The notes under the pieces are model-generated. The model was not told where the DNA came from. It did no database searches and saw nothing but the letters and a program-made list of their open reading frames with translations. Position numbers and translations under genes: made by a program. DNA of 18,405 bases from an uncultured Clostridia bacterium (GTDB taxonomy: Bacteria; Bacillota; Clostridia; Christensenellales; Aristaeellaceae), in assembly GCA_946615495.1 (NCBI GenBank), contig CAMOHY010000011.1:1-18405 (forward strand). The letters are read 5' to 3'. Below, one piece after another: positions 7,945 through 15,088 of this stretch (positions are counted from its first letter, which is position 1; each line of letters opens with the position of its first letter).

Positions 7945-8917
7945 TTTCCTTTTCCTCCCTGTGATAATCCCCGTGCACGCCGCCCGTCTTGCTCACCAAA
8001 CGGATTTGATCGATCACCATATCCCGCTGCACGGCCTTGCACATATCATACACTGTCAGCGCCGCGCCGCTCACCGCCGTCAGCGCTTCCATTTCCACGC
8101 CCGTTTTCCCGTCGCACTTCGCCGTGGCTTCTATTTCCACGGAAAGACGGTTTTCATCCAGCCACAGCTTCAAATCGATGCCGTTCAGCGGCACCGGATG
8201 GCACATGGGAATCCAATCCGGCGTATGCTTGGCCGCCATGATCCCGGCAATTTGGGCCACGGTGAGCACATCGCCCTTTTTCATGCCGCCGGATTGGATG
8301 AGGGAAAACGTGCGCCCGCTGACCAGCACCCGGCCAGCCGCCGTAGCCGTGCGGTGCGTGGGCTCTTTCTCCCCCACGTCCACCATGCGGGCCCGGCCCT
8401 GATCGTTAAAATGGGTAAAATCCTCATTCTGCATGGCCTGCATCTCCTTGATGATAAAATCCGCCAGCTTTTCCGTTTCTTCAAAGGCAAAGCGCGGAAC
8501 GGACGGCGGAAGGCTTTCCTCGTCGGTGACAACGGCGATAAAGCTATCCAAAGGCCCCGGAAAGCCCTTGCCCGTTTCCTTCCGGCAAAGGCCGATGCGG
8601 GGAATGGGCTCGTTTTTAAAGCCCTCCACCAGGATTACGTCCACACCGGTGATTTTTTCAACGCACTGCCGCAGCGTTTTTCCCCGCTGCTCCATCAGCG
8701 CGGTTTGATTGGGGGATGTAATCACCACCGCTTGGGCCCCGGCCTGGGCATGGCGGTAAGAATCCTTGCCGGGCTGGTCCATGGAAAAGCCGTGGACATC
8801 GTGCTTGATGACGCCCACCCGCACATTCCGCCGCCTCAGCGCGGCAATGAGCTTTTCTATCACCGTGGTTTTTCCCGTGCCGGAATAGGCCGCAAAGCCA
8901 ATGACTGGAATAGGCAT
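7937..8917 (-). CDS. MobB-MoaC fusion: GTP-binding adaptor plus cyclic pyranopterin monophosphate synthase
   Basis: A 326-residue fusion of two cofactor-pathway enzymes. Residues 1-160 match MobB, the GTPase adaptor for guanine dinucleotide attachment: Walker A AYSGTGKTT (10-18), VGVIKHD (34-40) and the VEGFK motif (97-101). Residues about 167-320 are a full MoaC, which converts 3',8-cyclo-7,8-dihydro-GTP to cyclic pyranopterin monophosphate: PMCHPVPLNGID (237-248), GKTGVEMEALTA (270-281), and YDMCKAVQRDM with D291 and K294 matching the E. coli active-site D128/K131. MoaC acts directly after MoaA, encoded immediately upstream, while MobB acts at the end of the pathway, so the fusion joins early and late steps. 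Start ATG at 8917; its SD GGAGG (8925-8929) lies inside the last two codons of moaA. MobB in the fusion predicts a dinucleotide (MGD-type) cofactor in this organism. Confidence 0.92.
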   Translation of the reverse strand: MPIPVIGFAAYSGTGKTTVIEKLIAALRRRNVRVGVIKHDVHGFSMDQPGKDSYRHAQAGAQAVVITSPNQTALMEQRGKTLRQCVEKITGVDVILVEGFKNEPIPRIGLCRKETGKGFPGPLDSFIAVVTDEESLPPSVPRFAFEETEKLADFIIKEMQAMQNEDFTHFNDQGRARMVDVGEKEPTHRTATAAGRVLVSGRTFSLIQSGGMKKGDVLTVAQIAGIMAAKHTPDWIPMCHPVPLNGIDLKLWLDENRLSVEIEATAKCDGKTGVEMEALTAVSGAALTVYDMCKAVQRDMVIDQIRLVSKTGGVHGDYHREEKENE

Positions 8918-8920
8918 TCC

Positions 8921-9871
8921 TTAGCCTCCGATCTGGTTCATATTTCGGGCCGTTTGGCTGCGGCTTTCCGCGCTCAGCGCTTTATGGCACCGGGGCTTGG
9001 AAAGAATGGCCTTTTTCATTTGCGCCAGCATATCTTCATCATTTAACCCTTTGATGGAAATTTCCTCCGCCGAATGCAGGCAGGGCTTCAATTTGCCGTC
9101 CGCCGTAAGCCGGATGCGGTTGCAGGAGGCGCAAAAATGCTGGCTCAGGGGGCTGATAAGGCCCAGCCTGCCCCTGGCCCCCGGCAGCCGGTACATTTTA
9201 GCCACGCCCTCTTCGTTTTCCGCTTTCGCTTCGGGCAGCCGCTGGAGCACGCGGGAAACGGGAATATAGCTTTCCTTGCCAAAGCCTGTGTTTCCGGCCA
9301 TGGGCATAAGCTCAATAAACCGCACGTCCACCGGCCACCTTTGCGTCAACTCCGCCAAGGCGGGAATTTCATCCTCATTAAAGCCGCCAATGAGCACCGC
9401 GTTGATTTTTACCTGGTCAAAGCCCGCGTCCAGCGCCGCGCGCAGGCCATTTAAAGCGTTTTGAAGCTGGCCGCGGCGGGTAATGTACGCATACTTTTCC
9501 GGGTCCAGCGTGTCCAGGCTGATATTGACCCGGCGAATACCCGCTTTCCGCAGGGGCCCGGCCAATTCCGGCAATCGGGTGCCGTTGGTGGTAATGGCGG
9601 TATCCTGAATGCCCGGCGCCTGGGCTATGCCGCGGCAGATGGACAAAATGTTGGGCTTGGTCAGCGGTTCGCCGCCGGTGACCCGCACCTTGGTTATGCC
9701 CAATTTCGACGCCGCACAAACCGCCCGAAGCATTTCTTCTTCGGTCAGCATCTGGTCGTGGCGCAGCTTGCAAACGCCCTCCTCCGGCATGCAGTAGCGG
9801 CAGCGCAAATCGCACAGCTCCGTTACCGAAAGCCGCAGGTAGGTAATGGACCGTCCAAATGAATCGATCAT
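8921..9871 (-). CDS. moaA: GTP 3',8-cyclase MoaA (radical SAM)
   Basis: A 316-residue radical SAM enzyme that starts molybdenum cofactor synthesis by converting GTP to 3',8-cyclo-7,8-dihydro-GTP. The N-terminal [4Fe-4S] motif is C20-x3-C24-x2-C27 (CDLRCRYC), followed by the SAM-binding VTGGEP near residue 64. The C-terminal GTP-binding cluster ligands are C247, C250 and C264 (FCASCNR and LKPCL). The protein ends in Gly-Gly (NQIGG), the MoaA tail known to be essential for catalysis. Length is normal, so the gene looks fully functional. The start is the ATG at 9871, overlapping the SD-like GAGGA formed around the stop of the previous gene, with AAGG further upstream. It starts 3 nt after the MPT-binding gene and ends 3 nt before mobB-moaC. 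Confidence 0.96.
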   Translation of the reverse strand: MIDSFGRSITYLRLSVTELCDLRCRYCMPEEGVCKLRHDQMLTEEEMLRAVCAASKLGITKVRVTGGEPLTKPNILSICRGIAQAPGIQDTAITTNGTRLPELAGPLRKAGIRRVNISLDTLDPEKYAYITRRGQLQNALNGLRAALDAGFDQVKINAVLIGGFNEDEIPALAELTQRWPVDVRFIELMPMAGNTGFGKESYIPVSRVLQRLPEAKAENEEGVAKMYRLPGARGRLGLISPLSQHFCASCNRIRLTADGKLKPCLHSAEEISIKGLNDEDMLAQMKKAILSKPRCHKALSAESRSQTARNMNQIGG

Positions 9872-9874
9872 TCC

Positions 9875-10891
9875 TCAATACCTTCCAAATGTACAGTTGG
9901 GAAAATGGCAGGCTTTGCACAGCTGGCACAGCCCCCCGTCGCCAAGATTGACCAGGTCCTGCTTGGTAAAGCGCACGCCCGAAAACACCTGGGGCAGCAT
10001 CACATCAAAAATGGTGGTAGGCAGGCTGATGGCCGCGCCGGGCACGCCCATGACGGGAATATCGCCCAAATACGCCATCAAGGTCATGTTGCCGGGCTGG
10101 CTGGGCACGCCGTGGCTTATCACATCGCAGCCCAGGCGGCGAATGGCCGCGGGCGTCAAATCGTCCGGGTCAACGGACATGCCGCCGGAGAAAATGAGAA
10201 AATCCGCGCCCTTTGCCAAAAAGTCCTGGGCCGAACGCACCAGCATATCCAAATCGTCGTCGCAGACGGCTGCGCCCAGCACTTGTCCGGGATAACCGCT
10301 CAGCTTTTTCCGGGCCACGGCTTCAAATTTATCCTGAATGCGTCCATGATAGATTTCTGAGCCCGTGATGACAATGCCCGTTTTTAGGGGCTTATAAGGC
10401 AGCAGGTTCAAAAGCTTCCGGCTTTCGCAAAGCTTTTCGGCCCTGATGATTTGCTCCTCCTTGGTTACCAGGGGCACGATGCGCATGGAGGCCAGCCGCA
10501 TGCCTTCCTTTACCGGATAGTGATCCGGCAGGGTGGAAATAGTCAAATCCCCGATCCGGTTAATTTCCCTCAGCAGCTCCGTATCCACCCGCAGCATGCC
10601 CGCCGAATCGGAAATTAACAGCACCTTGCCCTCCGACGGCTCCGTATAGTGGGCGCCCGCCACAGGGGCCATGGCGGCCATACGCCGGGCCGCGTCCTCC
10701 TCGTGAATCTCCCCCGCGTTTTCCTCCCACACAAACACCGTGCGCTTGCCCATGTCCAGCATATGGGGAATATCCTCTTTAGCAATCACATGGCCCCGCC
10801 GGAACGCCGCGCCCTTAAAGCCGTCCCGCATTTCCGTCAAATCGTGACACAGCGTTTGGCCTACCGCGTCTTCCACTCGAATTTTTTTCAT
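9875..10891 (-). CDS. MoeA/MogA-related molybdopterin-binding protein with C-terminal Cys cluster
   Basis: A 338-residue protein with an N-terminal region of about 165 residues of no recognised fold and a molybdopterin-binding (MoaB/MogA/MoeA-type) domain at about 171-303: GIVITGSEIYHGRI, IFSGGMSVDPDDLTP and MGVPGAAIS. The tail carries C322-x2-C325-x2-C328-x4-C333 (CQLCKACHFPNC), a possible Fe-S or zinc site. The family is usually annotated only as molybdopterin-binding protein in Clostridia and occurs beside moeA and moaA; a role in metal insertion or in handing the cofactor to a target enzyme is inferred. It differs from true MoeA, encoded just upstream, which has the PPFDRSAYDGYA segment lacking here. 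Start ATG at 10891 with GAGGA 9 nt before it; 18 bp separate it from moeA and 3 nt from moaA. Confidence 0.85.
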   Translation of the reverse strand: MKKIRVEDAVGQTLCHDLTEMRDGFKGAAFRRGHVIAKEDIPHMLDMGKRTVFVWEENAGEIHEEDAARRMAAMAPVAGAHYTEPSEGKVLLISDSAGMLRVDTELLREINRIGDLTISTLPDHYPVKEGMRLASMRIVPLVTKEEQIIRAEKLCESRKLLNLLPYKPLKTGIVITGSEIYHGRIQDKFEAVARKKLSGYPGQVLGAAVCDDDLDMLVRSAQDFLAKGADFLIFSGGMSVDPDDLTPAAIRRLGCDVISHGVPSQPGNMTLMAYLGDIPVMGVPGAAISLPTTIFDVMLPQVFSGVRFTKQDLVNLGDGGLCQLCKACHFPNCTFGRY

Positions 10892-10909
10892 AGCGTTTTT
10901 CCTCTTCTT

Positions 10910-12124
10910 TTACAGCATGAAGCCGGATAATACGGCGCCCGCCTCCACAGGGCCGCTGCCCGCGGGAATGAGCAGGAAGGCGTTGCACCCGATGGTGCTG
11001 GAAAGCACCACGTTGCCTTGGTCGCTGGAGGATATAAACTGCACGCTGCCATCCGTCAGCTGCAAATGTCCCCGCAAAAACCGGGTGGACGGGCTTTTTT
11101 TCTTGAAGCTTCGGGCCAAAACGCCTTGAATGGGGGTGGGCATAGGCTCTTTTCTGCCGCAAAGCTTTCTTATGGCGGGCAGGGCGCAGGCGCAAAAGTT
11201 GGTCAGGGACGAGGCGGGATTGCCCGATAGCCCCAGCACCAGCTTTCCTTCCTTTATTCCATAAGCGCAGGCCATGCCCGGCTTCATATCCACGCCGCGA
11301 AGCAGCATATCCGCCCCCGCCCTCTCCATGGCGGCGGGCGTCACGTCCCAATCGCCCACGGAAACGCCGCCGGTCAGTATCACCGCGTCGCATACTTGAA
11401 GCCCCTTGGCAATGAGCGCGCTGATTTCCTCCGCTTCATCCCCGGCCAGCCCCAAATAACGGGTTTGGCACCCTTCCTGAGCAAGCAGCGCGGTAAAGGT
11501 GGCGCGGTTGGCATTGCGAATCTTCCCGTCCTTTTGCTCCTCCTCCGCCTCCACCACCTCGCTGCCGGTGGAAATGAGGCCGATCACAGGTTTTTTATAC
11601 ACCTTGACCCGCGCTATGCCCTGGGCCGCCAGCGTGCCCGCCAGCCCGGCGTCAATGGCCGTGCCGCAGGGCGAAAGCAGGCTGCCCGCCGCCACGTCCT
11701 CGCCTTTTTTTACAATATTGTCCCCCTGCCGCAGCGGCTGAAACAGCGTCACCGTATCTTCCGTAAAGGCTGTGCGCTCAAAATTGATGACGCAGTCGGC
11801 TCCCTGAGGAATCTTGGTTCCGGTCATCACATGGGCGGCTTGGCCGGGCAGCACCGGCAGCGCTGCCACGCTGCCCGCCGCCACGGTTTCCGTAATGCGC
11901 AGGGTGACGGGCTGATCCTTGGAGGCGCTTTGAACATCCTCCGCCCGGAGCGCATAGCCGTCATAGGCCGAGCGGTCAAAGGGCGGCACGTCCTGCGCCG
12001 CTTTCAGGTCAAAGGCCATTACCCGCCCGGCGCATTCGTCCAGCGAAACGGTTTCGGTTGCTATGGGGCTTATTAGGCGAAGGAGCAAATCCCGCGCCTG
12101 GGTCCAGGTTGCGTTTTGCAGCAT
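10910..12124 (-). CDS. moeA: Molybdopterin molybdenumtransferase MoeA
   Basis: A 404-residue enzyme inserting molybdate (or tungstate) into adenylylated molybdopterin, the step after MogA. The MoeA hallmarks are present: PPFDRSAYDGYA (47-58), MTGTKIPQGADCVI, a MogA-like domain with GLISTGSEV and LTGGVSVGDWDVTP, then LGLSGNPASSLTNF, and a C-terminal beta-barrel domain. Length is typical. The start is the ATG at 12124, six nt after the modC stop; the SD is the AAAGG within the last codons of modC. Its place between modC and a second MPT-binding protein matches a channel from transport to insertion. Many tungsten- and molybdenum-using anaerobes carry two MoeA paralogues with different metal preference; only one true MoeA is seen here. 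Confidence 0.95.
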   Translation of the reverse strand: MLQNATWTQARDLLLRLISPIATETVSLDECAGRVMAFDLKAAQDVPPFDRSAYDGYALRAEDVQSASKDQPVTLRITETVAAGSVAALPVLPGQAAHVMTGTKIPQGADCVINFERTAFTEDTVTLFQPLRQGDNIVKKGEDVAAGSLLSPCGTAIDAGLAGTLAAQGIARVKVYKKPVIGLISTGSEVVEAEEEQKDGKIRNANRATFTALLAQEGCQTRYLGLAGDEAEEISALIAKGLQVCDAVILTGGVSVGDWDVTPAAMERAGADMLLRGVDMKPGMACAYGIKEGKLVLGLSGNPASSLTNFCACALPAIRKLCGRKEPMPTPIQGVLARSFKKKSPSTRFLRGHLQLTDGSVQFISSSDQGNVVLSSTIGCNAFLLIPAGSGPVEAGAVLSGFML

Positions 12125-12130
12125 ACAGCA

Positions 12131-13174
12131 TCAGCCTTTCAATTGTAATATGCTCTCCGCCGGAAAGTGAACGGTCAATTCCTCCGCCTGCAGCGCGCGC
12201 CATACCGGCTTTTCCATTTCCCAGCCGATGGGCACGGCGTTTTCCGGCGCGGCAAGGGGATGCAGCATCACAGTGATGGAGAAGGGATTTTCAATCACCT
12301 CCGCCACCCTGCACCGGAAGCTGTTTTCCCCTTCGCCCGGCTTGACCGCGTGCATGCGGATGCCCAGCGCGTCGGTGCCGGGGCGCAATGGCAAGGTCAG
12401 GGGAATGCCCCAATCCAGCGCCTGAACATGGCTGCCATCGAGGACGCGGATGGCGGACACGTTTTTGCAGCCCGTCAGCACGCAGCCCGTTCTCGTGCCA
12501 GGATCAGAAAACACCTGATCCCGGCTGCCGATGGTTTCCATTTGTCCGTTATTGAGAATGGCCACCCGGTCCGCCATCCGGTACACCTCATCCCGGTTGT
12601 GGGATACCAGCAGCACCGTTTTTCCAAACTGGCGGATCACCTGGCGCACCTCCTGCTCCATGCGGAAGCGCAAATGGCTGTCCAGAGCGGAAAAGGGCTC
12701 GTCCAGCATTAAAATCCGGGGATCGCTTACCAGGATGCGGGCCAGCGCCGCCCGCTGCTGCTGGCCGCCGGATAATTGAGCGGGCAGGCGGTCCTGAAGA
12801 TCCTCCAGGCCAAAGGCTTTCAGCATGTCCAGCGCGGCCCTTTCCTGCGCCTCCCCTTTTAAGGAGCGCCTGGCCCCGCAGCGCACATTCTGCAAAACCG
12901 TCATTTGCGGAAACAGGGCGTAATGCTGAAACATCAGCCCCACCCGCCGCTCCTGGGGGCTCACATTGATTTTTTTCTCGGAATCAAACACCACCGCGCC
13001 ATCCAGCGCAATGCGGCCCCGGTCCGGCTTTTCCACCCCGGCGATGCAGCGCAGCGTCATGCTTTTGCCGCAGCCGGAGGCGCCCAGCAGCGCCAGCGTT
13101 TCATTTCCCGCTTCAAAGGCGATGCGCAGGGTAAAGCTTTTGAAGCGCTTTTCGATATCAACTGATATTGCCAC
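12131..13174 (-). CDS. modC: Molybdate ABC transporter ATP-binding protein ModC
   Basis: A 347-residue ATPase energising the molybdate/tungstate importer at the cytoplasmic face. Walker A GASGCGKS (31-38), Q-loop MFQHYALFPQ (about 81-90), signature LSGGQQQR (134-141), Walker B ILMLDEP (154-160) and the switch His in LLVSHN are intact. The C-terminal region (about 280-345), containing the VAEVIENPFSITV segment, fits a single TOBE/MOP-like oxyanion-binding domain that lets ModC sense intracellular molybdate. The start is GTG at 13174, with an AGGCGG-type site in the end of modB; 4 nt separate the two genes. Molybdate and tungstate transporters cannot be told apart from this subunit alone. Confidence 0.94.
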   Translation of the reverse strand: MAISVDIEKRFKSFTLRIAFEAGNETLALLGASGCGKSMTLRCIAGVEKPDRGRIALDGAVVFDSEKKINVSPQERRVGLMFQHYALFPQMTVLQNVRCGARRSLKGEAQERAALDMLKAFGLEDLQDRLPAQLSGGQQQRAALARILVSDPRILMLDEPFSALDSHLRFRMEQEVRQVIRQFGKTVLLVSHNRDEVYRMADRVAILNNGQMETIGSRDQVFSDPGTRTGCVLTGCKNVSAIRVLDGSHVQALDWGIPLTLPLRPGTDALGIRMHAVKPGEGENSFRCRVAEVIENPFSITVMLHPLAAPENAVPIGWEMEKPVWRALQAEELTVHFPAESILQLKG

Positions 13175-13178
13175 GCTT

Positions 13179-13841
13179 TCACCGCCTTTTTTGCCGTTTT
13201 TCCACCAGGTTCACCGCCAGCAGCACCACAAAGGAAATGGCAACGTTCACCAGCACCCAGCGGAAGGCCAGGCCGTCGTCGTTGGTGCGCCAAAGCTGGT
13301 ACACCGTGGTGGAAATGGTGGCGGTGCGGCCCGGCGTGTAGCCCGCCAGCATGCTGGTGGCCCCATATTCCCCCAAAGCCCTTGCAAAGGAAAGCACCGT
13401 GCCCGCCAAAATACCCGCCCGGCAGAAGGGCATGCGGATATGCCAGAAAATGTAGGCGCCGGAAAGGCCAAGGGTCTTGCCCGCGGCGGCCAGGGTTTCG
13501 TCAAAGCTTTCAAACGCGCCCCGGCAGGTGCGGTACATAAGGGGAAAAATCACCACCGCGGTAGCAAAGATAGCGGACCACCAGGTCATGGTCAGCCTTA
13601 CGCTGAAATGCTCCAGGAAAAAAGCGCCAATGGGCCGCCGGGGCCCCAGCACCCGAAGCAGCAGAAAGCCCACCACCGTGGGCGGAAGCACCAGGGGCAG
13701 TGTCAGCACCACATCCAGCACGCCCTTCACCCACCGGGGCGCTTTGGCAATATAATACGCCGAAAGAATGCCCAGGAAAAAAATGATTCCCGTGCTGATG
13801 CCTGCAATACGCAGCGAATTCCAAAGCGGATACAGATCCAC
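13179..13841 (-). CDS. modB: Molybdate ABC transporter permease ModB
   Basis: A 220-residue integral membrane permease, with about five hydrophobic segments and the EAA-type cytoplasmic loop RALGEYGATSMLAGYTPGRT that docks to ModC. The LPLVLPPTVVGF segment is typical of ModB. The start chosen is GTG at 13841 (MDLYPLWNSLRIAG): an AAAGGG stretch lies 9 nt upstream and ModB proteins generally begin this way. A TTG codon 21 nt further upstream (13862) would add seven charged residues and lacks a good SD. The gene lies 73 bp after modA, the largest gap in the operon, which holds a stable hairpin, and 4 nt before modC. Confidence 0.92.
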   Translation of the reverse strand: MDLYPLWNSLRIAGISTGIIFFLGILSAYYIAKAPRWVKGVLDVVLTLPLVLPPTVVGFLLLRVLGPRRPIGAFFLEHFSVRLTMTWWSAIFATAVVIFPLMYRTCRGAFESFDETLAAAGKTLGLSGAYIFWHIRMPFCRAGILAGTVLSFARALGEYGATSMLAGYTPGRTATISTTVYQLWRTNDDGLAFRWVLVNVAISFVVLLAVNLVEKRQKRR

Positions 13842-13863
13842 GATTTGCCGCCCTTTCTTCAAA

Positions 13864-13904
13864 GGCGCGGCAGGCAGAGCGGATGGCTCTCCGCCCGCCG
13901 CGCC
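13864..13904 (-). other. Stable hairpin in the modA-modB intergenic gap
   Basis: On the - strand, GGCGCGGCGGGC...GAGAGC pairs with GCTCTGCCTGCCGCGCC around a 5-nt loop (about 17 bp, one G-U and a 2-nt bulge). It begins 10 nt after the modA stop and is followed only by TTT, so it is not a full terminator. It is likely to protect the 3' end of modA mRNA or partly attenuate, giving more binding protein than permease, a common need in ABC importer operons. The effect is inferred. Confidence 0.7.
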
Positions 13905-13914
13905 ATGCGTTTAT

Positions 13915-14745
13915 TTATTCCGCGTGCAGGGGAGAAAAGCCGACGGCTTCAAACACCGCGTCCGCCGCCTCTGTGGTCAGGAAAGAAAGGAAATCCTTGG
14001 CGATTTCTTCATGCTTGGTAATATTGAGCACGGCGGCGGGATAAATGACCTGGCCGCACATTTCCTTGGTGGCGGTGTCCACCACCTGCAAGCCGGCGGA
14101 GAAAGCGTCCGTGGCATAGATGATGCCGCAGTCCACCGCCGCCTCGCTCACCTGGGTGGTTACTTCCTTCACGTTGCTGCCATAGGTGATAACGCCCGAT
14201 TGGGCCAGCTCCTCCTCATTCAGTTCATAGAAAGCGAAGATCTTTTGGGTGTACTGGCCCACCGGCACATCGCTGTTGCCCATAGCCAGCAGCACGTCGC
14301 CTTTTTTTAAGCCTTCCACCAGCGCATCGTAGCTTTCAATGCCCTTGGGGTTTCCCTCCGGCACGGCCAGGGCCACTTTGTTTTCCAGCAGGTCGATCCG
14401 GGTGCCCTGAAGCACGAAATCCAGCCCCGCCGTATTCACTTCGGGATTGGCGGAAATATCCAGCTGGTTCATCTGCTTGGGCGCGGCGGAAATGAATACG
14501 TCGCACTCCGCCCCGCTTTCAATCTGGGTCTTCAAGGTACCGGAGGAGTCAAAATTGTATACAATAGTCACTTCGGGATGCTCCGCCTCATAAACCGCTT
14601 TGAGCTCCGTGAGCGTTTCGGTCATGGACGCCGCGGCGAACACGATCAGCTCCACCGGCTGGGGCGCCGTTTCCGCATAAGCGCCGCACAGGCCCAGCAG
14701 CGCCGCGCAGGCCAGGCACAGAATACGTTTGGCCATTTTCTTCAT
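13915..14745 (-). CDS. modA: Molybdate/tungstate-binding protein ModA
   Basis: A 276-residue extracytoplasmic solute-binding protein that captures molybdate or tungstate for ModBC. The signal peptide is MKKMAKRI plus a hydrophobic core, ending at GAYA/ETA, a type I cleavage site. The preceding LGLC is a poor lipobox because Leu sits at -1, so lipid anchoring is uncertain, which would be odd for a single-membrane cell. The mature protein has the conserved oxyanion-binding segments VFAAASMTE and FDSSGTLKTQIESGA, then VFISA and NSDVPVGQYTQ. Start ATG at 14745 with AAGGAG 7 nt upstream; the longer in-frame extension to 14817 is basic, lacks an SD and overlaps regulatory RNA. It is the first gene of the operon, directly behind the tandem RNA elements. 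Confidence 0.94.
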   Translation of the reverse strand: MKKMAKRILCLACAALLGLCGAYAETAPQPVELIVFAAASMTETLTELKAVYEAEHPEVTIVYNFDSSGTLKTQIESGAECDVFISAAPKQMNQLDISANPEVNTAGLDFVLQGTRIDLLENKVALAVPEGNPKGIESYDALVEGLKKGDVLLAMGNSDVPVGQYTQKIFAFYELNEEELAQSGVITYGSNVKEVTTQVSEAAVDCGIIYATDAFSAGLQVVDTATKEMCGQVIYPAAVLNITKHEEIAKDFLSFLTTEAADAVFEAVGFSPLHAE

Positions 14746-14800
14746 GTTCCTTCTCCTTCTTTCATTGAATTTTCGTCTTCTTGAGACCGGAGGGAACACA
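14743..14800 (-). promoter_or_regulatory. Possible SD- and start-codon-masking hairpin of modA
   Basis: The segment TGTGTTCCCTCC (14800-14789) can pair with the modA SD and start region GGAGAAGGAAC-ATG (14756-14743), leaving a 2-nt AA bulge. This would hide the ribosome binding site. The same GTGTTCC can instead pair with GGAAGCAC (14830-14823), the 3' strand of the outer stem of aptamer element 2, with one bulged G. The two pairings exclude each other, as expected for a translational OFF switch. Both are read directly from the sequence; the switching role is inferred. Confidence 0.5.
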
Positions 14801-14824
14801 AATAAGCCGCCATCCAAGCTGCGT

Positions 14825-14889
14825 GCTTCCGCCGTCTCCTTTCCAAAAGGGAGGCTGCGCCGTTTCCAGCATCAACCCTATGCGGAAGC
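14825..14889 (-). ncRNA. Moco/Tuco riboswitch-like element 2 (compact form)
   Basis: A compact structured element of about 65 nt closed by a perfect 8-bp stem, GCTTCCGC (14889-14882) with GCGGAAGC (14832-14825). Inside are a stem GCTG-GAAA-CGGC with a GNRA loop, supported by GGTTG pairing with CAGCC, and a hairpin CTCCCTTT/AAAGGAG followed by GAGAC. The core (GCTGGAAACGGC, then CCT-CC, then GAAAGGAGAC) repeats that of element 1, 78 nt upstream, but the long extra arms of element 1 are absent. The published Moco RNA motif controls mod and moa genes, and forms lacking one arm were proposed to sense tungsten cofactor. I assign this from context and remembered features, not from a model search. 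Confidence 0.6.
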
Positions 14890-14905
14890 CCGGACGGATT
14901 TTTAT

Positions 14906-14939
14906 AGAAAAATCCGTGTATCTAAAAAGGATACACGGA
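14906..14939 (-). terminator. Leader terminator 2, overlapping a competing hairpin
   Basis: TCCGTGTATC (14939-14930) pairs perfectly with GATACACGGA (14922-14913), followed by TTTTTCT: a good intrinsic terminator inside the operon leader. Its right arm and U-run also belong to a second perfect stem, ACGGATTTTT (14917-14908) with AAAAATCCGT (14903-14894), which would disrupt the terminator. The pair looks like a terminator/antiterminator switch placed just before element 2. Confidence 0.75.
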
Positions 14940-14940
14940 C

Positions 14941-14964
14941 AAAAAGGCCTATTGAGAATAAGCC
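14941..14964 (-). terminator. Leader terminator 1, directly after riboswitch element 1
   Basis: GGCTTATT (14964-14957) pairs with AATAGGCC (14953-14946, one U-G pair) around a CTC loop and is followed by TTTTTG. It begins 2 nt after the closing stem of element 1, where a transcriptional expression platform would be expected. It lies 1 nt before terminator 2, so the leader has two terminators in a row. Confidence 0.7.
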
Positions 14965-14966
14965 CC

Positions 14967-15086
14967 GCATGTCTCCTTTTCAAATACGGAAGGTGCGGCC
15001 GTTTCCAGCGGCGCCCTGAACCGGGTTTCCGGCGCGGTCCTGGTTCCATAGCGGTAAGCCACAGGAAAAAGGACTCGAAGACATGC
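14967..15086 (-). ncRNA. Moco riboswitch-like element 1 (full-length form)
   Basis: A structured leader element of about 120 nt at the start of the mod-moe-moa transcript. The outer stem is GCATGTCTTC (15086-15077) with GGAGACATGC (14976-14967), 10 bp with one U-G pair. Internal arms include GTCCT pairing with AGGAC, GCGCC pairing with GGCGC, and the GAAA-capped GCTG/CGGC stem. The 3' core TTTGAAAAGGAGAC matches element 2. Position upstream of molybdate transport and cofactor genes is exactly where Moco RNA motifs occur. The promoter places the transcription start near 15080-15084, so part of the outer stem's 5' strand may not be transcribed; that point limits confidence. A covariance search is needed for a firm family call. 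Confidence 0.62.
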
Positions 15087-15088
15087 TT

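Noticed and set aside
7223..9046. Long + strand ORF (607 codons) opposite mobB-moaC and mogA-moaE
   Set aside because: The - strand reading has complete catalytic motifs of four enzyme domains; the + strand reading is Arg/His/Pro-rich with no motif.
13839..13862. TTG at 13862 as the start of modB
   Set aside because: It would remove the AAAGGG site from its useful distance; GTG at 13841 has an SD 9 nt upstream and gives the usual ModB N-terminus.
14674..14745. Lipoprotein signal for ModA
   Set aside because: The Cys after LGL has Leu at -1 rather than Gly or Ala, and an AYA type I cleavage site follows, so a lipobox is not supported.
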